DNA from: Streptomyces sp. ISL-12 | GTDB taxonomy: Bacteria > Actinomycetota > Actinomycetes > Streptomycetales > Streptomycetaceae | Assembly (NCBI RefSeq): GCF_018614415.1 | Contig: NZ_JAGGOO010000003.1 | Location: 1 to 43,020, forward strand | Direction: 5' to 3' | Length of the DNA: 43,020 nucleotides | Shown here: in pieces, positions 17,709 to 26,104 of the stretch | Layout: each line of letters begins with the position of its first letter | Position numbering within the stretch: position 1 is the stretch's first letter | The notes under the pieces: model-generated | Database searches by the model: none | What the model was told of the DNA's origin: nothing | What the model saw: only the letters and a program-made list of their open reading frames with translations | Position numbers and translations under genes: made by a program

Positions 17709-20501
17709 TCAGAACAGGCTGAGCAACGCCTCCGCCGGGTCCGGCAGGCCGGAGTCGCCGCCCGGCAGCGGGAGTTCGAACCACACCGTCTTGCCGCGCG
17801 GCGTACGCCGTGACCCCCACGCGGCGCTGAGCAGCCCGACCAGTTGCAGGCCCCGGCCGCCCTCGTCGGTGTCGCGGGCGCGGCGGCGGCGCGGCTGGAC
17901 CAGGCCCGAGTCCCAGACCTCGCAGACCAGGGTGCGGTCGAGCAGGAGGCGGAGCCTGATCTCGCCCTCGCCGTACCGCAGGGCGTTGGTGACCAGTTCG
18001 CTCACCAGCAGTTCCGTGGTGTCGACGAGCGGTTCCAGGTCCCACTCGGTCAGCTGGGCGCGGGCGTACTCCCGGGCCCGGCCCACGCTGCGCGGCTCGC
18101 GCGGCAGCGCCCAGTCGCCGACGGACTCTGCGGGCAGCCCCTGCACCCGGGCCATGAGCAGCGCGATGTCGTCCTCGCCGTGGTGCGAGTCGAGGGTGTG
18201 CAGGACGTGGTCGCAGACGTCCTCCAGGTCCCGGTGGGTGTTGGCGCGGGGCGGCGCGGCCGAGGGGCGGGCCGGGCCGGTCAGCGCGCCGACGAACGCC
18301 TGGAGCCCTTCGTCCAGCGGGTGGTCGCGGCTCTCGACGAGTCCGTCGGTGTAGAGCGCGAGCAGGGCGCCCTCGGGGAGTTCGACCTCCACCTCCTCGA
18401 AGGGCTCCCCGCCGACGCCGAGCGGCAGCCCGGGCGGTACGTCCAGCATCAGGGCGGGCTCGCCCGGCTCGACCAGGACGGGCGGCAGGTGCCCGGCGTT
18501 GGCGAAGGTGCAGCGCCGGGTGACGGAGTCGTAGACGGCGTAGACGCAGGTCGCGAGGTACACCTCGGAGAGGTCGGCCTCGCGGGGCCGGCGGGCGGAC
18601 CGGGTGGCCTGCCGGACACCGCCCGCGAACGCCTGCGAGGGGCCGCCGGGGGCGCCGAGACCCCGGGCAATCTCGTCCAACTGGGCGAGGACCTCGGCCG
18701 GTTCGAGGTCGAGCTGGGCCAGCGTCCGTACGGCGGTGCGCAGTTCGCCCATCGCGACGGCGGCCCGCAGCCCGCGGCCCATGACGTCGCCGACGACCAG
18801 CGCGGTGCGGTGCCCGGGGAGTTCGATGACGTCGAACCAGTCGCCGCCGACCTCGCTGGGCCGGCCGGTGGCCGCGTTGCCGGGCAGGTAGCGGCAGGCG
18901 ATGTCGAGGCCGGACGCCTCCGGGTCGCCGGGCGGCAGCAGGGACCGCTGGAGTATCAGCGCCCGCTCGTGCTCGCGGCGGTAGAGGCGGGCGTTGTCGA
19001 TGCAGACGGCGGCGCGGGCGGCCAGTTCCACGGCGAGCCCGCGGTCGCGGTCGCCGAACGGCTCGCTGCCCTTGGTCCGGGCGAACTGCGCGAGGCCCAC
19101 CACCGTGTCGTGGGCGACCATCGGCACGGCGAGCGTGGACTGCACCAGGCCGCCCTCCTCGGCCGGGACGGTGCGCGGGCGGCCGGTGCGCAGGGCGTCG
19201 GCGCAGGGCGAGGTGAAGGGGTAGTGGTGGACGGCGCCGACCTGGACACGCGTCCCGGTGCCGAGGAAGGGCACGTCGGCGACGGCGCTGGCGTAGGCGA
19301 CGCGGCGCAGTTCGGCGCTGCCGTCGGCGAGGCCGGGCGGTGTCTCGTCGCCGGTCAGCAGGCCCTGGTAGAGGTCGACGGTGGCCAGGTCGCAGAAGCC
19401 GGGGACGACGACGTCGAGGAGTTCGCGGGCGGTGGTCTCCAGGTCGAGGGAGGTGCCGATGCGGGCGCCGGCGTCGTTGAGGAGGGCGAGGTTGCGCCGG
19501 GCGGCGGCGGCCTCGCGGGCGGCGGCGCGGCGGGCGGTGATGTCCGTGCCGAGCCAGGCGACCCCGATGGGGCGGCCCGAACCGCTGTGCACCCGGTACA
19601 GGTTGACCGACCAGTGGCGGCGCTCGTCGGAGCCCGGCCGGAAGCCGGTGACGTGCATGTCGGTGATGGACTCGCCGGTCTCCAGCACCCGGCGCAGGGT
19701 CGCGGTGACCCGGTCGCCCTCGCCGCGCGGCAGGTAGTCGTGGACGCCCCGGCCGCGGTGGTCCTCGGGGGTGCCGCCGAAGACGGAGGCGAACCGCTGG
19801 TTGGCCCGGCGCACCTTCAGTTCGGGGTCGATCAGCAGGAATCCGAACGGAGATTGGCCGAAAATGGACTGCGAGGCGGCGAGGTCGGTCTCGATGCTGC
19901 GCAGGGTGCGGACGTCGACGACGATGCAGACGGCGGCCTTCTCGCCGTCCCGGGTCCGGGTCGGCATGACGTAGACCTCGGCGAGACCGCGCTTGCCGCA
20001 CTCCCCGCCCTCGCCGTGCGGGACCCGGAAGGGGACGACGCCGGTCCACTCGCGTCCGTCGAGGATCTCGGCCATCTTGCGCTGGCCGCGCTCGCGCAGG
20101 TCGGGGTCGATGAAGACGTCGATGGGGTCGGTGCCGAGGGCCCGTTGCGCGGGGATGCCGAAGAGCTGCTCGGCGCGCAGACTCCACTGGTCCACCAGCC
20201 CGTCGGGCCCGATGGAGAAGGAGGCGACCTTGATGTAGTCGTAGATGGAGCCGGGCGGACTGCTCTGCCACATGGTGTCGCCGGGCAGGGTCTCGTCCCG
20301 GCCCGCGGACACCCGGCCCGCGGACACCTGTCCCGCGGACACCTGTCCCGCGGGCGCCACGGCCTCGCCCGCGGCGCCGGGCCGCACGCCGTCCGGCGCG
20401 CCCTCGGTCTCCTTGGACCCCTCGGACACCATGGGTTCCTCGGGCGCCTTGGACACCTTGGGCGCCTTGGACCCCGTGGCCCTCGCTGGTATCTCGCTCA
20501 C
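17709..20501 (-). CDS. PAS-GAF-SpoIIE (PP2C) phosphatase with C-terminal HATPase domain
   Basis: 930 residues from the GTG at 20501 (GGAGGGG nine bases upstream; an earlier in-frame ATG lacks such a site). A Ser/Ala/Gly-rich N-terminus of about 80 residues precedes two PAS domains (near 85-190 and 200-320), a GAF domain (about 345-500), a SpoIIE-type phosphatase (about 520-745; metal-binding GGDWFD and VGDVMGRG, then ALYTDGLVE) and an RsbW-like HATPase (SELVTNALRY, GGRGLQLV). In Streptomyces such proteins act on anti-anti-sigma factors in sigma-factor partner switching: the phosphatase would activate the antagonist and the kinase domain inactivate it. A second HATPase protein is encoded just upstream. 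The sensory ligand is unknown. Confidence 0.9.
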   Translation of the reverse strand: MSEIPARATGSKAPKVSKAPEEPMVSEGSKETEGAPDGVRPGAAGEAVAPAGQVSAGQVSAGRVSAGRDETLPGDTMWQSSPPGSIYDYIKVASFSIGPDGLVDQWSLRAEQLFGIPAQRALGTDPIDVFIDPDLRERGQRKMAEILDGREWTGVVPFRVPHGEGGECGKRGLAEVYVMPTRTRDGEKAAVCIVVDVRTLRSIETDLAASQSIFGQSPFGFLLIDPELKVRRANQRFASVFGGTPEDHRGRGVHDYLPRGEGDRVTATLRRVLETGESITDMHVTGFRPGSDERRHWSVNLYRVHSGSGRPIGVAWLGTDITARRAAAREAAAARRNLALLNDAGARIGTSLDLETTARELLDVVVPGFCDLATVDLYQGLLTGDETPPGLADGSAELRRVAYASAVADVPFLGTGTRVQVGAVHHYPFTSPCADALRTGRPRTVPAEEGGLVQSTLAVPMVAHDTVVGLAQFARTKGSEPFGDRDRGLAVELAARAAVCIDNARLYRREHERALILQRSLLPPGDPEASGLDIACRYLPGNAATGRPSEVGGDWFDVIELPGHRTALVVGDVMGRGLRAAVAMGELRTAVRTLAQLDLEPAEVLAQLDEIARGLGAPGGPSQAFAGGVRQATRSARRPREADLSEVYLATCVYAVYDSVTRRCTFANAGHLPPVLVEPGEPALMLDVPPGLPLGVGGEPFEEVEVELPEGALLALYTDGLVESRDHPLDEGLQAFVGALTGPARPSAAPPRANTHRDLEDVCDHVLHTLDSHHGEDDIALLMARVQGLPAESVGDWALPREPRSVGRAREYARAQLTEWDLEPLVDTTELLVSELVTNALRYGEGEIRLRLLLDRTLVCEVWDSGLVQPRRRRARDTDEGGRGLQLVGLLSAAWGSRRTPRGKTVWFELPLPGGDSGLPDPAEALLSLF
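20302..20346. repeat. 15-bp tandem repeat in the phosphatase gene
   Basis: Three copies of CCCGCGGACACCTGT (the first reads CCCGG at its end), at 20302, 20317 and 20332, followed by a partial fourth. They encode the SAGQV/SAGRV steps of the disordered N-terminus ahead of the first PAS domain and keep the frame. Confidence 0.85.
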
Positions 20502-20739
20502 GCGAACCGTCCCCTCCAGCTCACCGCGTCCGGCACCGGTCACCGGGGGCGGCTGTCCGCAGTATCCAGCACTACGGCGCCGCACAACACGGTGTTCACG
20601 ATCACAGCACGGTCCCTGTGCTTTCCGGACCGGACCGTGACAACACTTCCAGTCTTCTAACCAGCGGACACGTCATCGAACCACGTACTTCGGCAACGGT
20701 GGGTGTCACGGGCGCACCGATACGGAGCGTGACGGGCGC

Positions 20740-21138
20740 TCACCCGGTCGGGGCGAGTTCGAACCACACCGTCTTGCCCGCCGCCCCCGGCCGCGTTCCC
20801 CAGCGGCGGGCGGCGGTGGCGACCATGTGCAGGCCCCGGCCGCTCTCGTCCTCGGGCCGGACGGGCCGCTCGTGGGGCAGGTCGGGGAGCGGGTCGGAGA
20901 CCTCCACGCGCAGTACGCCGTCCGGCCCGTCGGGCGCCACCAGCCGGACTCCGATGGGGCCGGTGGCGTGCCGCAGGGCGTTGGTGACCAGTTCGCTGAC
21001 GAGCAGGACGGTGATGTCGCCGACGCCGTCGAGGCCCCAGTCGCTCAGCCGGCCGCGCACCAGGGAGCGGGCGGCGCCGACGGCGTCCGGTTCCGCGGGG
21101 AAGACCCACTCGGCGCAGTCGCCTTCGGTGCCGATCAC
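20740..21138 (-). CDS. Stand-alone ATP-binding anti-sigma-factor-like kinase (HATPase_c_2)
   Basis: 132 residues from the GTG at 21138, which has GGGGAG eight bases upstream; a longer frame up to 21246 has no ribosome site. The GHKL ATPase motifs are present: N-box SELVTNALRHATG, G1-type DPLPDLP, and G2 SGRGLHMV, ending in the family's GKTVWFEL. This is the RsbW/SpoIIAB type of Ser kinase that binds sigma or anti-anti-sigma factors. It lies next to, and in the same direction as, the multidomain phosphatase that carries its own copy of the same domain, so they may share partners. No sigma or antagonist gene adjoins. Confidence 0.85.
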   Translation of the reverse strand: MIGTEGDCAEWVFPAEPDAVGAARSLVRGRLSDWGLDGVGDITVLLVSELVTNALRHATGPIGVRLVAPDGPDGVLRVEVSDPLPDLPHERPVRPEDESGRGLHMVATAARRWGTRPGAAGKTVWFELAPTG

Positions 21139-21338
21139 TCCGCTCACTCCCCGGCCACTGGAGACCCACTCACGTCCGTCCGTTTTCGTGAGGTTAGTGG
21201 GCCCATACCCGATTTGCCGCGTCGAGTACCGCCCGAAGGGGCGCACTGTGGCACGGACGGCGTAGGGGGCACGCCCCGGATCGCACAGGGGGCGCCCACC
21301 GGGTCACACGAGGAGTACGCGAGAGGGTGCGCGCCGGA

Positions 21339-21758
21339 TCACGCCGCGCCGGACTCCCCCGGCGTCCCGAGGTGGGCGAGCACCCGGCGGACGGCCGGCA
21401 CGTCCTGGTCGAGCCAGGGCACGTCCCAGATCTCGGCGGATGTCAGCCAGCGCAGTTCGTCGTGGTCCTGGAGCGGCTCGGGGGCGGCGGAGCCGGGGAG
21501 CAGGTGCGCGGTCCATACCTCCAGGACGTACGGGGATCTCAGCGGCCACCGTCCCGGAACCCGGTCACCGGTCCGGACGTCCACACCGAGTTCCTCGCGC
21601 AGTTCCCGCACGAGCGCGGCCTCGGGCGTCTCGCCCTCCTCCACCTTGCCGCCGGGCAGCTCCCACCGTCCGGCGAGTCCGGCCGGCGCGCTGCGGCGCG
21701 CGGCGAGCAGGCGCCCGCCGTCGAACAGGGCGGCCCCGACCACGATCCGTTCCGTCAT
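21339..21758 (-). CDS. Nudix hydrolase (MutT-like)
   Basis: 139 residues from the ATG at 21758. The Nudix box is complete: GGKVEEGETPEAALVRELREELGV, with the catalytic REEL-type core shown as RELREELG. The N-terminus (VVGAALFDGGRLLAARR) and the length fit MutT or CTP-pyrophosphohydrolase-like enzymes that clean the nucleotide pool, but the substrate cannot be read from the motif. The frame extends 25 codons further upstream with Arg/Gly/Pro-rich sequence, which I exclude. It is a single gene between short spacers. Confidence 0.88.
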   Translation of the reverse strand: MTERIVVGAALFDGGRLLAARRSAPAGLAGRWELPGGKVEEGETPEAALVRELREELGVDVRTGDRVPGRWPLRSPYVLEVWTAHLLPGSAAPEPLQDHDELRWLTSAEIWDVPWLDQDVPAVRRVLAHLGTPGESGAA

Positions 21759-21929
21759 GCGCCGGAGCCTACGGGAGGGCACGCGGCCCCCGTGCGCGAC
21801 CGGCGACGCGGGGCCACGCCCGGCCGGCGTCACCGGGCGTGACCCACCGGCACCTCGGCGCTCGGCCGGTCGGCATCGTGGGCCCCGTCGGCCGGCCCTC
21901 GCCGGTCAGCCGTCGTCAACCGGCGGCCG

Positions 21930-22118
21930 TCAGTCGGCCGCGGTGCCGTTCTGTCCGATCCGCTCGACCCAGTACATCTGCTGGGCGCCGCGGCCCCCGA
22001 GGCTGTCCGCGATCTTCTGGGCCTCGGCCCGGGTCGCGTACCTGCCCACCCGGTAGCGATGGCCGTTGTCGTCCTGCCGCACGACAAGCCAGGGGAGAGT
22101 GACCGTGCCGTCATTCAT
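21930..22118 (-). CDS. Small SPOR-like protein
   Basis: 62 residues from the ATG at 22118, which has GGAGG six bases upstream; the upstream codons in frame are not protein-like. The sequence WLVVRQDDNGHRYRVGRYAT followed by RAEAQKIADSL and YWVERI has the beta-alpha-beta-beta pattern of a SPOR (sporulation-related, glycan-binding) repeat. There is no signal peptide, so a cytoplasmic role is possible. Comparable small proteins occur widely in streptomycetes but their function is not established. Confidence 0.75.
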   Translation of the reverse strand: MNDGTVTLPWLVVRQDDNGHRYRVGRYATRAEAQKIADSLGGRGAQQMYWVERIGQNGTAAD

Positions 22119-22503
22119 CGCGCCCCTCCACTTCGCGCCCATGGCTGTGCCGCACCCCACCCGCCAAGGAAACCGCAGTCCGCATATGCCCGACCTTACG
22201 CCCTACCTTCACGCACCGAATACGGCTTTTTACAAAGAGGTATGCGACCGGCCAGGACGCGGGGGCGTGCAGCGCCGAACGCGCCCCGGCCGGGCGTCGG
22301 CGTATCGGATCGGGGTGTCCGCCGGGCCCGTCGGGCCCACCTGCGGGAACGGCCGGATCGCCCCGTCGCCGCCGGGAGCGGCGGGCCTCAGCGAGGCAGG
22401 GACGGCACGCCTCGAAGGGGCGCGAGAGGCGCGGGCGGCGTGCGCCATCTCACACCGGCGCCCTGGACGCCGTACGTCCCGTACGTCCGCCCTCGGAACG
22501 GGG
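22119..22503. other. Intergenic region without a gene
   Basis: About 385 bases between the small SPOR-like gene and the end of the GntR gene. An AT-richer patch at about 22175-22250 (TACGGCTTTTTACAAAGAGG) could hold the promoter of the small gene. The GC-rich remainder shows no codon bias and no strong hairpin, although CCGTACGT-type half-palindromes lie at about 22470-22490. Confidence 0.5.
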
Positions 22504-23256
22504 CTACTTCACCGGCAGGTGGTACGCCACCCGGAACCGGTCCGCCAGGACCACCACGTCGGCCGTCTCGACCGCGAGGCCGGAGGCGTAGAACGTGCGC
22601 TGGACGACCAGGACGACATGGCCGGGGACCCCGCCCAGGGTGAGCAGTTCCTCCGCGAGGCCGGGGCGGGCGCCGACCTCCTCGGTGACGTTGTCCACGA
22701 CGATGTCGATGGCGGCCATGCGCTCGACGACGCCCATCCCGCCGAGGGGACCCTCCTCGGGCAGCATCACGGGCGTGCGGCCGGTGACGGCGAGCGGCTC
22801 CCAGGAGGTGGAGAGCATCACCGCGTCGCCACCCTCGCGGAAGACGTACTTGGTGCGCATCACGCGCTCGCCGGGCTTGATGCCGAGCCGATCGGCGACG
22901 CCGACGCCCGCCTCGGTCTGCTCGCTGCTGGACTCCCAGGTGCCGCGCACCTCGGCGTCGGCCTGCTCCTGCCGGTAGGGCGTGGCCCCGCCGGCCGGCC
23001 GGTAACCGGAACGGGCGATGCGCCGGGGCACCGGACGCTCGCGCACATACGTCCCCGAGCCGGAGCGGCCCTCGACCAGGCCCTCGGCCATGAGGACCTT
23101 GCGGGCCTCCAGCGCGACGGTGTCCGAGACGCCGTACTCCTCGCGGATCCTGGCCTGGGAGGGCAGGCGGGTGTGGGGCGGCAGCAGGCCGTCGACGATC
23201 TTCTTGCGCAGATCCCCCGCGACACGCAGATACGCCGGCTGCTCACCGAATGTCAC
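22504..23256 (-). CDS. GntR-family transcriptional regulator (HutC/UTRA type)
   Basis: 250 residues from the GTG at 23256, which has GGGAGAG six bases upstream; an ATG 15 bases earlier is an alternative, leaderless-type start. The winged HTH occupies about residues 10-75 (AYLRVAGDLRKKIVDGLLPP, LPSQARIREEYGVSDTVALE). The C-terminal UTRA effector domain includes GERVMRTKYVFREGG. The sub-family usually responds to sugars or small metabolites, or controls conjugative plasmid functions as in KorSA. No substrate gene adjoins, so the ligand is unknown. Two direct copies of TTGTAC-containing sites just upstream suggest autoregulation. Confidence 0.88.
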   Translation of the reverse strand: MTFGEQPAYLRVAGDLRKKIVDGLLPPHTRLPSQARIREEYGVSDTVALEARKVLMAEGLVEGRSGSGTYVRERPVPRRIARSGYRPAGGATPYRQEQADAEVRGTWESSSEQTEAGVGVADRLGIKPGERVMRTKYVFREGGDAVMLSTSWEPLAVTGRTPVMLPEEGPLGGMGVVERMAAIDIVVDNVTEEVGARPGLAEELLTLGGVPGHVVLVVQRTFYASGLAVETADVVVLADRFRVAYHLPVK

Positions 23257-23272
23257 TGGCCGCTCTCCCATC

Positions 23273-23314
23273 AGGTTGTACAGACAGCAACAGCGTGGCA
23301 ACCGTAGGTTGTAC
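23273..23314. promoter_or_regulatory. Putative GntR operator: direct repeat AGGTTGTAC, 33 bases apart
   Basis: AGGTTGTAC occurs at 23273-23281 and again at 23306-23314, start-to-start spacing 33 bases, about three helical turns. The pair lies immediately upstream of the GntR-family gene, where autoregulatory sites are expected. The assignment rests on position and repetition only. Confidence 0.5.
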
Positions 23315-23416
23315 CAGGCAAGCAAAGGCCAGAGAATCACTCGATGTGATGACATACGGCGGCGACGGGTTTTGCCCAGGAGTTTCCCGGGGGCCTCGCC
23401 CGTCCCCCTCCTGGTC

Positions 23417-24529
23417 TCACACCTCGAAGCCGGGGTCGTCCCCGTCCGTCCCCTCCCCCGCGTCGCCCTCCTGGTACGCCGGCGGCGTGGTGGCCAGCCC
23501 CAGGGCCTCGCGCGCGGCGACCGAGGCGGAGGGGACGATCAGGTCGTACCCGGTGTCGTAGTGCTCGTAGAAGGTGTCCGCGTCGGAGGCCTTCGCGGCT
23601 TCGGCCCATTCCTCGCGGGCCGCGTCCAGGTCCTCGGCCAGGCCGGCGACCGGCCGCTCGGCGCCGGCCGGCCAGGTGTGCCCGCGCAGCCGCCGGCTCT
23701 GTTCGCCGAGCGCGCTCTCCATCCGGCCCGCCCACTCCCGGTGAGCCGGCAGGTCGTCCTCGATGTACGCGGTCGCGGGCTCGGACTGCAGTGCCTCGTC
23801 GAGGAGTTCGGCCGCCTTCAGGAAGGTGACCTGGTCGGCGTCGAGCGTCGTCTCGTCGTTGCGCAGGGAGCCGGTCAGGACGTCGCCCTCCTCCGCGCCA
23901 CCGAACAGACAGGTCACCTCCCGGTCACCCGCCCGCCAGCTCTGCCGGGTCGGCGTGAGGTAGTAGATGTCGACGTTCGCGGGCACGGCCCAGGCGTCCA
24001 TGGCGTAACCGGTGCGCAGCGCGTAGCACTTGTCGTCAGCCGTGCGCGTGACCGAGTCGTCCCCCGGGAAGGGCCCCTCGGCCAGGTCGAAGACGGCGAA
24101 CACCTCACCGTCGTGCGCACCGGCGCAGGGCACCTCGTCGATGTCGTACGTCACGCCGCCCAGCGAGCCGTCGGGGGTGTCGAAGCACTGGCCGGTGTCG
24201 AGGGAGTACGCGGTGCCCTCGCCGCTCGCCGCCTCCCTGAAGCCCTGCCAGAAGGCGGACGCCCCGCCCGTGGTGAGCGCCACCGCCCACAGCACCAGCC
24301 CCACCGAGGACACCACCGCACCGGCCACCGCGAACCCCGTGCCGCGCTCGCCCCGCCGCCTGATCTGACTGAGCGCGATCAGCCCCAGCACCAGCCCGAC
24401 GGCCGGCAGGAAGCACAGCAGGCCGAGCACGAGGGCGGAGATGGCGATCCCGTTGACGGGCGCCGGGCGGGGCGGCGCGTAGGGCCGGCCCCAGGCCGGG
24501 TGCGGGTGGGGCGGCGGCGGTATGGACAC
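23417..24529 (-). CDS. DUF4190 / septum-formation-like membrane protein
   Basis: 370 residues from the GTG at 24529, chosen because AGGAG lies eight bases upstream; the frame is open further up without such a site. A Pro/His-rich N-terminus (VSIPPPPHPHPAWGRPYAPP) precedes two close membrane helices with the DUF4190 pattern (ISALVLGLLCFLPAVGLVLG, QIRRRGERGTGFAVAGAVVS). The outer part has Cys residues in GQCFDTPDG, VPCAGAHDGEVFAVF and CYAL, as in Streptomyces septum-formation domain proteins, and an acidic end. A role at the cell envelope is inferred. It is transcribed alone between GntR and TetR genes. Confidence 0.75.
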   Translation of the reverse strand: MSIPPPPHPHPAWGRPYAPPRPAPVNGIAISALVLGLLCFLPAVGLVLGLIALSQIRRRGERGTGFAVAGAVVSSVGLVLWAVALTTGGASAFWQGFREAASGEGTAYSLDTGQCFDTPDGSLGGVTYDIDEVPCAGAHDGEVFAVFDLAEGPFPGDDSVTRTADDKCYALRTGYAMDAWAVPANVDIYYLTPTRQSWRAGDREVTCLFGGAEEGDVLTGSLRNDETTLDADQVTFLKAAELLDEALQSEPATAYIEDDLPAHREWAGRMESALGEQSRRLRGHTWPAGAERPVAGLAEDLDAAREEWAEAAKASDADTFYEHYDTGYDLIVPSASVAAREALGLATTPPAYQEGDAGEGTDGDDPGFEV

Positions 24530-24712
24530 GTACCGTGCTCCTGACTCGGACGGCGGCGCGCAGGCGTCCGCGGACATGCCGTACCGCTGCCTGCCGTACG
24601 GCTGGGCGCATCGTAAGCGCCCGGCGGCGAGCACGCGGAGTCGTTTCCCTGGTGAGGGCGGCGGAACGGGCCCCTCCGGAGCGGAGCGGGAACCGGAGCG
24701 GGAGCGGCGGCG

Positions 24713-25294
24713 TCACCGCGAAGCCCGCAACAGCCCTTCCACTCCTTGCAGGAAGGTCTCGCAGACCAGCTCCGGATCGAAGAGGCAGCCGGCCGCCATG
24801 GCGCCGTCCCGGAGCATGACGAGGTGCCGGCCGGCCGCGTCGGCGGGCCGGTGGCCGTTCTCCGCCAGCAGTTCCGTGACCGTGTCCAGGAACCAGGCCC
24901 GATGGGCCAGTACGGCCTGGTGGATCGGGTGGGCGGGGTCGGGGTACTCGGCCACCGCGTTGAGGAAGGCGCAGCCGCGGAAGCCGGGGGACCGGATGCC
25001 TTCGGCGATCGAACGGCTGACGGCCCGGATCCGGTCCTCCGCCGACCCGCCGCCCGCCCGCGCGGCGTCCACCTGCGCCCGGATTCCCCGGTCGGCCTGG
25101 TCGAGGTAGGCGAGGACGAGGTCCTCCTTGCCCGCGAAGTGCCGGTACAGCGTCGCCCGGGTCACCTGCGCCTCCGCGATGATCCGGTCGACGCCGACGG
25201 AGTGGATGCCCTCCGCGTAGAAGACCCTCGTCGCCGTACCGAGCAGCCGGGCCCGCGCCTCGGACGTGCTGCCGCCTTCTGTGCCCTGCCGCAT
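24713..25294 (-). CDS. TetR-family transcriptional regulator
   Basis: 193 residues from the ATG at 25294. The DNA-binding HTH is VDRIIAEAQVTRATLYRHFAGKEDLVLAYL in pieces (ITAEA-like helix 2, TRATLYRHF helix 3), followed by a helical ligand domain with the GCAFLNAVAEYPDPAHP block that is common among TetR repressors of efflux or detoxification genes. It is divergent from a membrane-protein gene, and the spacer contains two copies of a palindromic site, so it probably represses both itself and that gene. The ligand is unknown. Confidence 0.9.
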   Translation of the reverse strand: MRQGTEGGSTSEARARLLGTATRVFYAEGIHSVGVDRIIAEAQVTRATLYRHFAGKEDLVLAYLDQADRGIRAQVDAARAGGGSAEDRIRAVSRSIAEGIRSPGFRGCAFLNAVAEYPDPAHPIHQAVLAHRAWFLDTVTELLAENGHRPADAAGRHLVMLRDGAMAAGCLFDPELVCETFLQGVEGLLRASR

Positions 25295-25317
25295 GGCTCC
25301 GAGGCTACCAAACCGAG

Positions 25318-25391
25318 GAGGGAGAACGTTCGGTCTTGACAGGGGTCGCGGAGTCCTCTTGAGTGAGAAAAGAGACCGAACGTTCTCCCTC
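25318..25391. promoter_or_regulatory. Two TetR operators flanking a -35/-10 promoter
   Basis: A 19-bp sequence at 25318-25336 (core GAGAACGTTCGGTCT) is repeated as an exact inverted copy at 25373-25391. Each arm is itself nearly palindromic around GAACGTTC, as expected for a dimer site. On the + strand TTGACA (25336-25341) and TTGAGT (25359-25364), 17 bases apart, form a plausible promoter, so one site overlaps the -35 and the other lies near the transcription start. This fits classical repression of the downstream membrane-protein gene by the divergent TetR protein. Confidence 0.8.
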
Positions 25392-25451
25392 TCGCCGTAC
25401 GTTGGGAGCCGTCCCGTCCCGCGCCACTTCCCTGTCACTGAAAGGCACCCG

Positions 25452-26027
25452 ATGAACTCCCGCCTCGGCACCACCACCGCCGTCACCCCCGCCACCGACG
25501 TCTCCTCAACACTGCGGAAGCTGTACCTCCTGCGCTTCGCGTTCGCCGCCGTCTGGGCCGCCCTGCTGTTCGCGACCGCCGACGCCCTGGGCCCGCTGAG
25601 CGTGCCGCTGCTGGTGCTCTATCCCCTGTTCGACGTGGCGTGCGCCGTCGTCGACGTCCGGTCCGCCCGCGCGAACGACGGTCCCGTCCGCGGCCTGTAC
25701 GTCAACATCGCGCTCAGCACCCTCACCGGCATCGGCCTCGCCGTCGCCGCCACGTCCGGCATCCCGGCGGTCCTGCGCGTCTGGGGCGTCTGGGCCGTGA
25801 CGGCGGGGCTCGTCCAGCTCGCCGTCGGCGCCACCCGCCGCCGGCTGGGCGGCCAGTGGCCGATGATCGCCGGCGGCGCCATCTCCACCCTCGCCGGCGC
25901 GTCCTTCTTCGCACAGGCGGGCAAGGACGGCGCCGGCCTGAGCAGCCTGGCCGGTTACGCCTTCCTCGGCGGCGTCTTCTTCCTCGCCTCCGCCCTCCGC
26001 CTGAGGCGCGCCGACGGCGATGTCTGA
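25452..26027 (+). CDS. Integral membrane protein controlled by the divergent TetR
   Basis: 191 residues with about six hydrophobic helices (starts near LRFAFAAVWAALLFATADAL, LSVPLLVLYPLFDVACAVVD, GLYVNIALSTLTGIGLAVAA, VWGVWAVTAGLVQLAVGA, PMIAGGAISTLAGASFFAQA, SLAGYAFLGGVFFLASALRL). It resembles small DUF308/HdeD-like membrane proteins in layout, but I am not sure of the family. There is no transporter motif. The AAAGG before the ATG is a weak ribosome site. Its promoter is bracketed by the paired operator, so it is probably induced when the TetR ligand is present. Confidence 0.82.
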   Translation: MNSRLGTTTAVTPATDVSSTLRKLYLLRFAFAAVWAALLFATADALGPLSVPLLVLYPLFDVACAVVDVRSARANDGPVRGLYVNIALSTLTGIGLAVAATSGIPAVLRVWGVWAVTAGLVQLAVGATRRRLGGQWPMIAGGAISTLAGASFFAQAGKDGAGLSSLAGYAFLGGVFFLASALRLRRADGDV

Positions 26028-26104
26028 CGCCGGCCGAGCTGACCGAACTGGAGAGGCGGAGAAATCCGTGGCGCACCGGCCGGCCCCGCGACGAGACTGC
26101 GCGA

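Noticed and set aside
17844..20660. 938-codon + strand frame opposite the phosphatase
   Set aside because: Antisense shadow; the minus strand has PAS, GAF, SpoIIE and HATPase motifs in order, so only that strand is coding.
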